This document shows, piece after piece, positions 46,628 to 54,333 of a stretch of 64,000 nucleotides of DNA. Within the stretch, counting starts at the first letter, position 1, and every line of letters begins with the position of its first letter. The notes beneath the pieces are model-generated. The model was not told where the DNA came from, made no database searches, and saw only the letters and a list, made by a program, of their open reading frames with translations. The stretch comes from Achromobacter ruhlandii (GTDB taxonomy: Bacteria; Pseudomonadota; Gammaproteobacteria; Burkholderiales; Burkholderiaceae_B), in NCBI RefSeq assembly GCF_902859695.1, contig NZ_CADIJL010000002.1, forward strand, positions 1-64,000, written 5' to 3'. A program made the position numbers and the translations under genes.

Positions 46628-46664
46628 ATCATTAGAGGTGAAATGATTTAATGTCGTATCATTT
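46628..46664. promoter_or_regulatory. Candidate operator array before ehuB
   Basis: ATCATT occurs at 46628-46633 and 46658-46663, with the inverted copy AATGAT at 46642-46647 between them; AAATGAT (46641-46647) and ATCATTT (46658-46664) are an exact inverted pair spaced by 10 bp. The region is unusually AT-rich and is the only place for the ehu promoter. The regulator is unknown and no regulatory gene is adjacent. Confidence 0.4.
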
Positions 46665-46710
46665 TTAGCGAAGCCATGTACCTAGAAATAAATCCGGGAG
46701 AAATAAGACC

Positions 46711-47622
46711 ATGATCGTCCAACGCACCCGCCGCGTCCTGCTGGCCCTGAGCCTGGGCCTGCTGGCCGCCTGCTCCGACTCCGGCTCGGACAAGCCCGCA
46801 CAGGGGGCCAGCGCGCCCGCCGCTGGCGGCGACACGCTGGCCGCCGCCAAGGCCGCCGGCAAGATCCGCATCGGCTACGCCAACGAGGCGCCGTTCGCCT
46901 TCATGGACAGCAAGGAAGCCAAGGTCACCGGTGAATCGGTCGAAATCGCGCGGGTGGTGCTCAAGCGCATGGGCATCAACGAGGTCGAGGGGGTGCTGAC
47001 CGAGTTCGGCTCGCTGATCCCGGGCCTGCAGGCCAAGCGATTCGACATCATCGCGGCCGGCATGTACGTGACGCCCGAGCGCTGCGGCCAGGTGGCGTTC
47101 TCGAACCCGACCTATGGCGTGGGCCAGGCGTTCCTGGTCAAGCAGGGCAACCCGAAGAACCTGCACAGCTACGAGGACGTGGTCAAGAACCCGGACGCCA
47201 GGCTGGGCGTGGTGGTGGGCGCCATCGAAGCCGAATACGCATCCAAGGTGAAAGTGCCGGCCGGCCAGATCGTGGTGTTCCCGGATGCCGTGAGCGCGCT
47301 GTCCGGCGTGCAGGCCGGCCGCGCCGACGCCTACGCGGCCACGGCATTGACGGTCAACGACCTGATGGGCAAGACCAACGACGGCAGCGGCCTGGAAAAA
47401 GCCGAACCGTTCACCGATCCGGTGATCGACGGCAAGGGCGTGCGCGGCTACGGCGCCTATGCCTTCCGCACGGACGACAAGGCCTTTGCCGATGCCTTCA
47501 ATGCCGAACTGGCCAAGTTCATCGGCACTGACGAGCACAAGAAACTGGTGGCGCCGTTCGGCTTCACGCCCGAGGAACTGCCCAAGGACGTCACGGCCGC
47601 CAAGCTCTGCGCCGGGCAATAG
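46711..47622 (+). CDS. ehuB: Amino-acid/ectoine ABC transporter binding lipoprotein (EhuB-like)
   Basis: A 303-residue type II periplasmic binding protein with lipobox LLAAC (Cys21) and a Gly/Ala/Ser-rich spacer. The core matches EhuB closely: KIRIGYANEAPFAFMDS, EVEGVLTEFGSLIPGLQA and AAGMYVTPERCGQVAFSNPTYGVG. EhuB binds ectoine and hydroxyectoine in rhizobia. Tethering to the inner membrane is unusual for a Gram-negative binding protein and would favour scavenging. Whether ectoine is the ligand here is uncertain because no ectoine degradation genes are in the window. Confidence 0.88.
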   Translation: MIVQRTRRVLLALSLGLLAACSDSGSDKPAQGASAPAAGGDTLAAAKAAGKIRIGYANEAPFAFMDSKEAKVTGESVEIARVVLKRMGINEVEGVLTEFGSLIPGLQAKRFDIIAAGMYVTPERCGQVAFSNPTYGVGQAFLVKQGNPKNLHSYEDVVKNPDARLGVVVGAIEAEYASKVKVPAGQIVVFPDAVSALSGVQAGRADAYAATALTVNDLMGKTNDGSGLEKAEPFTDPVIDGKGVRGYGAYAFRTDDKAFADAFNAELAKFIGTDEHKKLVAPFGFTPEELPKDVTAAKLCAGQ

Positions 47623-47631
47623 GGGGCGCCG

Positions 47632-48285
47632 ATGCAGCTCATATCCGAACATATCGCCGAGCTGGTGCCGCCGCTGCTGGAGGGCCTGGTGGTGACGCTG
47701 GAAATCATGGCGGGCGCCGTGGTGCTGGCGGTGCCGCTGGCGCTAGTGGCCGGGGTGGGGCGCCTGTCGACCGTGCGCCCCGTGCGCTGGCTGGCGTCCA
47801 TCTACGTCGAGGTGTTCCGCGGCACGTCGGCGCTGGTGCAACTGTTCTGGTTCTATTTCGTGCTGCCGCTGTTCGGCGTGCAGCTGCCGGCCATGCTGGT
47901 GGGCATCGTGGTGCTGGCGCTCAATGCCGGCGCCTATGGCGCCGAGGTGGTGCGCGGCGCGATCCGCGCGGTGCCGCCGGGCCAGCGCGAGGCTGGCGTG
48001 GCCCTGAACCTGACGCGCGGCCAGATCATGCGCCGCATCGTGGTGCCGCAGGCCATTCCTGCCATGCTGCCGCCGGCCGGCAACCTGCTGATCGAACTGC
48101 TCAAGAACACCGCGCTGGTGTCGCTCATCACCATCACCGACCTGACCTTCCGCGGCCAGCTGCTGCGCAGCGAAACCCTGCGCACCACCGAGATCTTCAC
48201 GCTCATGCTGCTGCTGTATTTCGCGGTGGCGCTGCTGATCACGGCCGGCGTGCGGCTGCTTGAACGGAGGGTCCGCGTCCGATGA
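47632..48285 (+). CDS. ehuC: Polar amino-acid ABC permease (EhuC-like)
   Basis: A 217-residue inner-membrane permease of the His/Glu/Gln/Arg/opine type. It has the conserved RGTSALVQLFWFYFVLPLFG stretch and the EAA-type loop AVPPGQREAGVALNLTRGQ that contacts the ATPase. It lies 9 bp after ehuB and overlaps ehuD by ATGA. Confidence 0.93.
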   Translation: MQLISEHIAELVPPLLEGLVVTLEIMAGAVVLAVPLALVAGVGRLSTVRPVRWLASIYVEVFRGTSALVQLFWFYFVLPLFGVQLPAMLVGIVVLALNAGAYGAEVVRGAIRAVPPGQREAGVALNLTRGQIMRRIVVPQAIPAMLPPAGNLLIELLKNTALVSLITITDLTFRGQLLRSETLRTTEIFTLMLLLYFAVALLITAGVRLLERRVRVR

Positions 48286-48953
48286 AACCGATATTCGACT
48301 GGTCCTTCGCGCTGGAGATCCTGCCCACGCTGGGTTCGGCGCTGGTCATCACCATCCAGGCCACGGTGCTGGGCATGCTGGTGGCCGTGACGCTTGGCCT
48401 GGCGCTGGCGCTGCTGCGGCGCTCGCGCCTGGCGCTGCTGTCCTTGCCCACGGCGTTCGTGATCGAGTTCGTGCGCAGCACGCCGCTGCTGGTGCAGATG
48501 TATTTCCTGTTCTACGTGCTGCCCCTGACCGGGGTGCAGATGTCGCCCCTGGCGACCGGCATCGTGGCGCTCGGGCTGCACTACGCCACCTATTGCGCCG
48601 AGGTCTACCGCGCCGGCATCGAGGCGGTGCCGCGCGGCCAACTGGAAGCGGCGCGGGCGCTGAACATGTCGCCGTGGCGCACGGCCGTGGGCGTGGTGCT
48701 GCCGCAGGCGATCCCGCCGGTGGTGCCGGCGCTGGGCAACTACTTGGTGGCCATGTTCAAGGACACGCCGCTGCTGTCGGCGATCACGGTGGTCGAGCTG
48801 CTGCAGCAGAGCAAGATGATCGGCTCCACCACCTTCCGCTACACCGAGCCCCTGACGCTGGTCGGCGTGCTGTTCCTGGCGTTGAGCCTGATCGCGGCCT
48901 GGGGCGTGCGCGGCCTGGAGGCCCGCCTGCAACGATATGGAGGAAAGCGATGA
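48282..48953 (+). CDS. ehuD: Polar amino-acid ABC permease (EhuD-like)
   Basis: A 223-residue partner permease. Motifs are VRSTPLLVQMYFLFYVLPL and the coupling loop AVPRGQLEAARALNMSPW. CGGAGG precedes the ATG; it overlaps both neighbours by 4 bp, so the four genes are coupled. Confidence 0.93.
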   Translation: MKPIFDWSFALEILPTLGSALVITIQATVLGMLVAVTLGLALALLRRSRLALLSLPTAFVIEFVRSTPLLVQMYFLFYVLPLTGVQMSPLATGIVALGLHYATYCAEVYRAGIEAVPRGQLEAARALNMSPWRTAVGVVLPQAIPPVVPALGNYLVAMFKDTPLLSAITVVELLQQSKMIGSTTFRYTEPLTLVGVLFLALSLIAAWGVRGLEARLQRYGGKR

Positions 48954-49720
48954 GTTCCAGCATCACCATCAAGAACCTGCACAAGCGCTATGGCGAGCTG
49001 GAGGTGCTCAAAGGCATCAACCTGGAGATCCCGGCGGGCCAGACGGTGGCCGTGATCGGGCCGTCCGGCTCCGGCAAATCGACCCTGCTGCGCGTACTGA
49101 TGACGCTGGACCAGCCCAGCAGCGGCGAGATCGAGATCGACGGCGAGCCGATGTGGACCGACGCCCAGGGCCGCCCGGCCGGCCCTAATTCCGAGCACCT
49201 GCGCAAGGTGCGCGGCAAGATCGGCATGGTGTTCCAGCACTTCAACCTGTTCCCGCACATGACCGCGCTGGGCAACGCCATGGAGGCGCCGGTGCACGTG
49301 CTGGGGCTGTCGCGCGACCAGGCCCGTGAGCGCGCGGTGGAATACCTGGAAATGGTCGGCCTGGGCGACAAGCTCGACGTCTATCCGGCGCAGCTGTCGG
49401 GCGGCCAGAAGCAGCGCGTCGGCATCGCCCGCGCGCTGGCGATGTGCCCGGAGATCATGCTGTTCGACGAGGTCACCTCGGCGCTCGACCCGGAACTGGT
49501 GGGCGGCATCCTGCAGATCCTGCGCGACCTGTCGGCGCGCAAGAGCATGACCATGATCATCGTCACCCACCAGATGAAGTTCGCCGAGCGCAGCTCGGAC
49601 CGCACGCTGTTCTTCGACCAGGGCAACATCGTTGAGGACGCCGAATCGCAGACGCTGTTCAGCGATCCGAAGGAGGCGCGCACCCGGCAATTCCTGGACA
49701 GCGTGATCGAGGGGCAATAA
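48950..49720 (+). CDS. ehuA: Polar amino-acid ABC ATPase (EhuA-like)
   Basis: A 256-residue ATPase with Walker A GPSGSGKST, Q-loop VFQHFNLFPHMTALGN, signature LSGGQKQRVGIARAL, Walker B MLFDEVTSALDPE and H-loop VTHQMKFA. GGAGGAA lies before the ATG at 48950. Gene order B-C-D-A differs from the A-B-C-D order of rhizobial ehu operons. Confidence 0.94.
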   Translation: MSSSITIKNLHKRYGELEVLKGINLEIPAGQTVAVIGPSGSGKSTLLRVLMTLDQPSSGEIEIDGEPMWTDAQGRPAGPNSEHLRKVRGKIGMVFQHFNLFPHMTALGNAMEAPVHVLGLSRDQARERAVEYLEMVGLGDKLDVYPAQLSGGQKQRVGIARALAMCPEIMLFDEVTSALDPELVGGILQILRDLSARKSMTMIIVTHQMKFAERSSDRTLFFDQGNIVEDAESQTLFSDPKEARTRQFLDSVIEGQ

Positions 49721-49733
49721 GCCGCGGTAATAA

Positions 49734-49781
49734 GGGGCGGGCCTAAAGGACGGGCCTAAAGGGCGGGCCTCGTCCCGCCCT
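49734..49781. repeat. Short tandem repeat with hairpin after ehuA
   Basis: Three imperfect copies of GGGCGGGCCTAAA run from 49735 to 49770 (the second has GGACGGGCC, the third is cut short). The last copy forms the hairpin AGGGCGGG / CCCGCCCT (49760-49767 / 49774-49781). This could be a degenerate terminator of the ehu operon; no T-run follows. Confidence 0.6.
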
Positions 49782-49869
49782 AAATCCCCACGCGGGCGTC
49801 GGGATTGGCCGCGCGGGCGGATGCCGGCGCTATGCTGTGCATCCGCGTCCATCGCCCGGAGCCTTACGC

Positions 49870-50982
49870 ATGAGTCATCTTTTCAGTCCCACGTCAGTCG
49901 GCAATGTCGAACTGGCCAACCGCATCGTCATCGCGCCCATGTGCGAGTACTCGGCCGACGAGGGCCGCGCCACCGACTGGCACATGATCCACCTGGGCCA
50001 TCTTGCGCTGTCGGGCGCGGCGCTGCTGTTTACCGAAGCCACCGCGGTCGAGGCCGACGGCCGCATCTCCCCGGGTGACCTGGGCCTCTGGTCCGACGAG
50101 ACCGAGGCCGCCCTGGGCCGCGTGGTGCAGGCGGTGCGCCGTTATTCGCCCATCAAGCTCGGCATCCAGCTGGGCCACGCCGGCCGCAAGGCGTCCAGCC
50201 ATGCGCCCTGGGAGGGCGGCCAACTGGTGCCGCCGGAGCAGGGCGGCTGGCAGGGCTGGGCGCCGTCGGCGCTGCCGCACAATGCCTCCGAGCCGGCGCC
50301 ACGCGCGCTTGACGCCGCCGGCCTGGCGCGGGTGCGCGACGCCTTCGTCGACAGCGCCCGCCGCGCCATCCGCCTGGGCTTCGATGCCATCGAACTGCAC
50401 GCGGCCCACGGCTATCTGCTGCATCAGTTCCTGTCGCCGCTGGCCAACCAGCGCGACGACGAATACGGCGGTTCGCTGGAGAACCGCATGCGCTTTCCGC
50501 TGGAAGTGTTCCGCGCGGTGCGCGAAGTGACGCCGTCCTCGGTGGCGCTGGGCGTGCGGGTGTCGGCCACCGACTGGGTCGAGGGCGGCTGGGACCCCGC
50601 GCAGACCGAGGCGTTCGCGCTGCGGCTCAAGGAATTGGGCTGTGAGTTCATCGACGTCTCCAGCGGCGGCGTGTCGCCGCTGCAGAAGATCCCGGTGGGG
50701 CCGAACTACCAGGTGCCGTTCGCCGACGCCCTCAAGCGCGCGGTCGGCCTGCCCACCATCACGGTGGGCCTGATCACCGAGGCGCAACAGGCCGAGGACA
50801 TCCTGGCGCAAGGCCAGGCCGACATGGTGGCGCTGGCGCGTGGCATGCTGTACGACCCGCGCTGGCCCTGGCATGCCGCCGCGCAACTGGGCGGGCAGGT
50901 CGCCGCGCCGCGCCAATACTGGCGGTCGCAGCCGCGCGAGCTGAAGGAACTGTTCGGCGAGACGCGCTTCGGCCAGCGCTAG
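49870..50982 (+). CDS. Old Yellow Enzyme family NADH:flavin oxidoreductase (YqjM/XenA class)
   Basis: A 370-residue FMN-dependent ene-reductase that reduces activated C=C bonds and electrophiles. Class-defining residues are visible: Cys25 in APMCEYSA, the substrate pair HxxH in ELHAAHGYLLHQF, and QLGHAGRKAS. The size and the cysteine place it with YqjM/XenA rather than yeast-type OYE. The ATG at 49870 follows CGGAG; an upstream in-frame GTG at 49837 is less likely. Monocistronic, ending at a strong terminator. Confidence 0.93.
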   Translation: MSHLFSPTSVGNVELANRIVIAPMCEYSADEGRATDWHMIHLGHLALSGAALLFTEATAVEADGRISPGDLGLWSDETEAALGRVVQAVRRYSPIKLGIQLGHAGRKASSHAPWEGGQLVPPEQGGWQGWAPSALPHNASEPAPRALDAAGLARVRDAFVDSARRAIRLGFDAIELHAAHGYLLHQFLSPLANQRDDEYGGSLENRMRFPLEVFRAVREVTPSSVALGVRVSATDWVEGGWDPAQTEAFALRLKELGCEFIDVSSGGVSPLQKIPVGPNYQVPFADALKRAVGLPTITVGLITEAQQAEDILAQGQADMVALARGMLYDPRWPWHAAAQLGGQVAAPRQYWRSQPRELKELFGETRFGQR

Positions 50983-51003
50983 CGCGCGACCGTCGTCCAA
51001 GCA

Positions 51004-51030
51004 AAAAACGCCGCGTGACGCGGCGTTTTT
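51004..51030. terminator. Bidirectional terminator between the OYE gene and the dUTPase gene
   Basis: AAAAACGCCGCG / CGCGGCGTTTTT with a TGA loop; A/T tracts on both sides serve convergent genes. Confidence 0.95.
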
Positions 51031-51050
51031 CATGGGCGGACGGTGCGCGC

Positions 51051-51719
51051 TTACAGGCGCGAATACGCCGCTTCCAGTTCGCGATGCAGGATCTCCGCGA
51101 AGTCGGCGCGGGCGGCGTCGTGCTGCGACAGCAGGCGCGCTAGCACCACGTTGTCCTCTTCGCCGTTCCAGATCTTGATGTAGGTGCCTTCCTTGTAGCC
51201 ATGTTGCTGGCGGAAGATGTTCAACACGTTCTTGGAAACGTACTGGGTGTAGGCATCGTTCCAGCTCATCTCGCAGGCGGTCATGCTCTGCTCGAGCAGC
51301 TTGAAGCTGGCGCGGCCGCACACCGCCAGGCCGCCGATCAGTTCCAGCAGTTCGGGCACGTTCAGGCTGGCCAGCGCGTAGCTCTTGCCGTCCAGCGTGA
51401 TCGAGGCGGGGCCGGCCAGGTCGGCCACCAGCGCGGCGGCGGCGGCGTTGACGTCGCCCTTGGCCTGCACGATGGTGTGCGACAGGTAGAAATGCAGGAT
51501 GTCGACCAGTTCCATCTGCACCTGCGGCAGGTCGATGGTCTGCTTTTTCCACCACTTCCAGCCGTAGTGCTCCAGGGCCTCGGCCGATTCGACGAAGGCG
51601 GCGCGCAGGAAGCGGGCGCCGCCGTTGATCCAGTCCGGATTGATCATGCTGTTCAGGTCGCCTTGCAGCTTCAGCATCGTGGCCGCCTGGGCCTGGTTCA
51701 ATCCGACAACGTTATTCAC
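51051..51719 (-). CDS. Dimeric all-alpha dUTP diphosphatase
   Basis: A 222-residue protein of the dUTPase_2 / MazG-like all-alpha NTP pyrophosphatase superfamily. The metal-binding set is visible as Glu44-Glu47 (ESAEALEHYGWKWWKK) and Glu70-Asp73 (ELVDILHFYLS). It should hydrolyse dUTP (and often dUDP) to dUMP, limiting uracil in DNA. I use the GTG at 51719, which has GGAG 5 bp upstream; the in-frame GTG at 51725 directly abuts that site. It is the last gene of a leftward group with dedA and a hypothetical membrane protein. Confidence 0.9.
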   Translation of the reverse strand: MNNVVGLNQAQAATMLKLQGDLNSMINPDWINGGARFLRAAFVESAEALEHYGWKWWKKQTIDLPQVQMELVDILHFYLSHTIVQAKGDVNAAAAALVADLAGPASITLDGKSYALASLNVPELLELIGGLAVCGRASFKLLEQSMTACEMSWNDAYTQYVSKNVLNIFRQQHGYKEGTYIKIWNGEEDNVVLARLLSQHDAARADFAEILHRELEAAYSRL

Positions 51720-51795
51720 TTTCACTCCGGTATTCGTGGGGTCTGTTCGACAGCGGCGGAAATGTTAGCACCATTGCCGCCGCTGCCGCGTCCGC

Positions 51796-52344
51796 TCACG
51801 CATCCTTGCGGTACGACGAGGTCTTGAGCGGCGGCAGCTTTTCCAGCGGCCGCTTGCGCGGGTCGCGGGCGCCGCTGGCCGCCTTGAACAGCATCAGCGC
51901 GAAGAAGCCCAGGAATACCGCCGGCATGAAGTCGTCCAGGTCGAAGCGCGGCGCGTGCAGCGCCTTGAAAGCGACGTTGACCGCGGCCCAGCCGGCCACC
52001 GCGCCGGCGATGGTCAGGAAGATGCCTTGCTTGCGCTGGCGCGCGCGCTTGGCCAGCGAGACCGCCTCGGCGTCGGTCTGGCCGGGGGCGACGGTGGGCG
52101 CCACGCTGTCGGCGCGGCGCGACTGCAGCGGCGGCGGGGCCGTCTTGCCCCAGGTCAGGTCGTTCAGGGAGCCCTGGCTCGCCACGGGCGCGGGCGTCGA
52201 CGCGGGCGTGGCGACTGGCGCGGCGCCCTGGCGCTTGGCCTCGGCCTTGCCCGGCACCCGGCCGGGCGTGGCCCCGCCCGCGCGTGACAGATTCTCGATG
52301 TAGCGCGCGAAGTCGCCGTCTTTGGGCTCCAGGTCGATGGCCAT
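51796..52344 (-). CDS. Hypothetical two-TM membrane protein
   Basis: I do not recognise this 182-residue protein. It starts MAIDLEPKDGDFARYIENLS, continues with an Ala/Pro/Thr-rich disordered linker (~25-110) and has two TM helices near the C-terminus (GIFLTIAGAVAGWAAVNVAF; FMPAVFLGFFALMLFKA), then a basic tail. GGAGAA precedes the ATG at 52344. It starts 11 bp after dedA, so it is probably co-expressed and may act with it. Confidence 0.8.
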   Translation of the reverse strand: MAIDLEPKDGDFARYIENLSRAGGATPGRVPGKAEAKRQGAAPVATPASTPAPVASQGSLNDLTWGKTAPPPLQSRRADSVAPTVAPGQTDAEAVSLAKRARQRKQGIFLTIAGAVAGWAAVNVAFKALHAPRFDLDDFMPAVFLGFFALMLFKAASGARDPRKRPLEKLPPLKTSSYRKDA

Positions 52345-52355
52345 GCCGTTCTCCG

Positions 52356-52994
52356 CTAGTTGCCGCGACGGATGCGCGCCGGCTGCCGGCGCTTGCGCAT
52401 CATCGCGACCAGAAGTCCGCATCCTAGCAGCACTGAGAAGCCCGCGCCGATCATCATGGCGATCTGCTGCGCGTTCTCGGCGGCGCCCAGGCTGCGCGCG
52501 GTGATGTAGCCCGGCGCCAGCATCAGTGGCATCCACAACACGGCCGACAGCACGTTGGCCATCTGGAAGCGGCCATGGGCCATGCCCATGACGCCCGCCA
52601 CGGTCGGAATGGTCGAGCGGATCGGGCCCAGGAAGCGGCCGATCAGCACCGAGGCGAAGCCATAGCGGTAGAAGAACAGCCGGGCGCGGGCGACGGCGGT
52701 GCGCTGCTGCTTGAGCGGCCAGCGGCGCAGCACGCTGGGGCCGGCCCAGCGGCCCAGCGCGTACGACAGGGCGTCACCGACGATGGCGCCGGCGATGCCC
52801 CAGGCCAGGATGCTCCACGGATCGAGCGTGCCCGCGCCGATCAGGCCGCCAGTCAGCAGCATCAGCGCGGTCGCGGGGATGAACAGGCCCAGCAACACCA
52901 TCGATTCCCCCAGGGTGAGCAGGAAAGTGATGGGGCCGGCCCACGCCTGGTTGGTTTCGATCAGCACGCCGATCTTGTCGATGTATTGGTCCAT
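52356..52994 (-). CDS. DedA-family membrane protein
   Basis: A 212-residue DedA/SNARE-associated-domain protein of the inner membrane. It carries the conserved ESMVLLGLFIPATALMLLTG, ALSYALGRWAG and RYGFASVLIGRFLGPIRS motifs, with re-entrant hairpins and the arginines typical of the family. Members act as lipid flippases (undecaprenyl-phosphate or phospholipid recycling) and support membrane potential. It is divergent from the YdjM-type gene. Confidence 0.94.
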   Translation of the reverse strand: MDQYIDKIGVLIETNQAWAGPITFLLTLGESMVLLGLFIPATALMLLTGGLIGAGTLDPWSILAWGIAGAIVGDALSYALGRWAGPSVLRRWPLKQQRTAVARARLFFYRYGFASVLIGRFLGPIRSTIPTVAGVMGMAHGRFQMANVLSAVLWMPLMLAPGYITARSLGAAENAQQIAMMIGAGFSVLLGCGLLVAMMRKRRQPARIRRGN

Positions 52995-53098
52995 GAGGCG
53001 GAAGTTGAAAATTAGCTGAACGTAATCGGGTATCTTAACGCCTGCATGGTGGAGCCGCGTGAAACATGCGCTCTATCGAAGGCTATCGTCGGAGTTCT

Positions 53099-54139
53099 AT
53101 GGATTCGGTTACACAAGCCGTGCTGGGCGCGGGCATACAGGGGGCGCTGCTGGGGCGCGTGCAGGGCCGGCGGGCGCTGATCTACGGCGCGGCGCTGGCG
53201 ACGGTGCCGGACCTGGATGTGTTGATGCGCTACCCCGACCCCGTCTCACTGATGACGTACCACCGCGGTTTCTCGCATTCGATCTTCGTGCTGACCGGTC
53301 TGGCGGCGCTGCTGACCTGGCTGATCCGCAAGTACTGGCCGCAGGCGCAGTACAGCGCGGGCCGCCTCTTCCTGACGTTGTGGCTGGTACTGGTGACGCA
53401 TCCCGTGCTGGACGCGTTCACGGTCTATGGGACGCAGTTGTTCTGGCCATTGCCGTCGATTCCGGAAAGCTGGTCGGCGATCTTCATCATCGATCCCGTG
53501 TATACCGTGCCGCTGCTGCTGGCGGCGGTCTACGCGCTGATCGCGGGTTTGACGCCGGGCGCTCGCCGCCTGCTGGCCGCCGCGCTGGTCTTCAGCACGG
53601 CCTACCTTGGCTTCGGACTGGCCGGCCGCATCGCCGCGGAGGATCGGGTGCGCGAGGCCATGCAGGCGCAGGGCATCGCCGTTACCGAATTGCGCGCCGT
53701 GCCCATGCCGCTGAACACGCTGTTGTGGCGTGTCATCGCCAAGACGCCCGATGGCCATTACTACGAGGCCGTCAGCAGCTGGTTCGACCGTGACCCGCCG
53801 GAATGGCTGCGCCTGCCGCTCAATCCGCAACTGGGCCATGCGTTGGCGGACATGCCGCTGCTGCGGCGCCTGCGCTGGTTCACCGATGATTGGCTGCGCT
53901 ATGACGCCGTGGGCGACGCGCTGGTGGTGACCGACCTGCGAATGGGCGTGGCGGGACATTACAACTTTCGCTTCAAGATGGCCGAGCGCGACGCCGACGG
54001 CGGCTGGCGGCCCGTGACCCCGTCGGGCTGGCCGGGCGCCCGGGGCGGCTGGGCCGAATTCAAGCTGGTGCTGGCGCGCATCCTGCATGCGCAACCGCCG
54101 CTGCCGCTGGCGCAATGGGCGCAGACCGCGACGCGCTGA
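53099..54139 (+). CDS. YdjM-type membrane-bound metal-dependent hydrolase
   Basis: A 346-residue inner-membrane protein of the YdjM/DUF457 family. The N-terminus MDSVTQAVLGAGIQGALLG, the acidic PDLDVLMRY, the histidines in TYHRGFSHSI and the later VTHPVLDAFTVYGTQLF are the putative metal-binding signature. Four or so TM helices lie in the first half and a soluble C-terminal part follows. The ATG at 53099 has CGGAG upstream and gives the family N-terminus; an ATG at 53066 would add 11 residues. Substrate unknown. Confidence 0.9.
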   Translation: MDSVTQAVLGAGIQGALLGRVQGRRALIYGAALATVPDLDVLMRYPDPVSLMTYHRGFSHSIFVLTGLAALLTWLIRKYWPQAQYSAGRLFLTLWLVLVTHPVLDAFTVYGTQLFWPLPSIPESWSAIFIIDPVYTVPLLLAAVYALIAGLTPGARRLLAAALVFSTAYLGFGLAGRIAAEDRVREAMQAQGIAVTELRAVPMPLNTLLWRVIAKTPDGHYYEAVSSWFDRDPPEWLRLPLNPQLGHALADMPLLRRLRWFTDDWLRYDAVGDALVVTDLRMGVAGHYNFRFKMAERDADGGWRPVTPSGWPGARGGWAEFKLVLARILHAQPPLPLAQWAQTATR

Positions 54140-54165
54140 CCGCGGCGCGTGGCGCTGTCTGGCAG

Positions 54166-54193
54166 GCCCGCCCGCTTCGGCGGGCTTTTTTTT
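54166..54193 (+). terminator. Terminator of the YdjM-type gene
   Basis: GCCCGCC / GGCGGGC stem with a 6-nt loop, followed by eight T. Confidence 0.95.
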
Positions 54194-54292
54194 CGTCCAG
54201 CCAGGTGGGCGAGGGGCGGCGCGGTCGTCGCCGGGGGGGCGTGACCTGGGGCCGTCCCGTATTGACCATAAATCCGCCGTTGCATTATTCTT

Positions 54293-54330
54293 GTTCGATA
54301 TTAAGGAACAGTAGTTCCGTTTATTGGAAC
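54293..54330. promoter_or_regulatory. Candidate IclR-type operator: four alternating GGAAC/GTTCC half-sites
   Basis: Half-sites are GTTCG (54293-54297), GGAAC (54305-54309), GTTCC (54314-54318) and GGAAC (54326-54330), alternating in orientation with gaps of 7, 4 and 7 bp. The last ends 3 bp before the ATG of the IclR-family gene. IclR proteins bind such short palindromes and usually repress themselves; the position over the leader fits autoregulation. Confidence 0.6.
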
Positions 54331-54333
54331 AAA

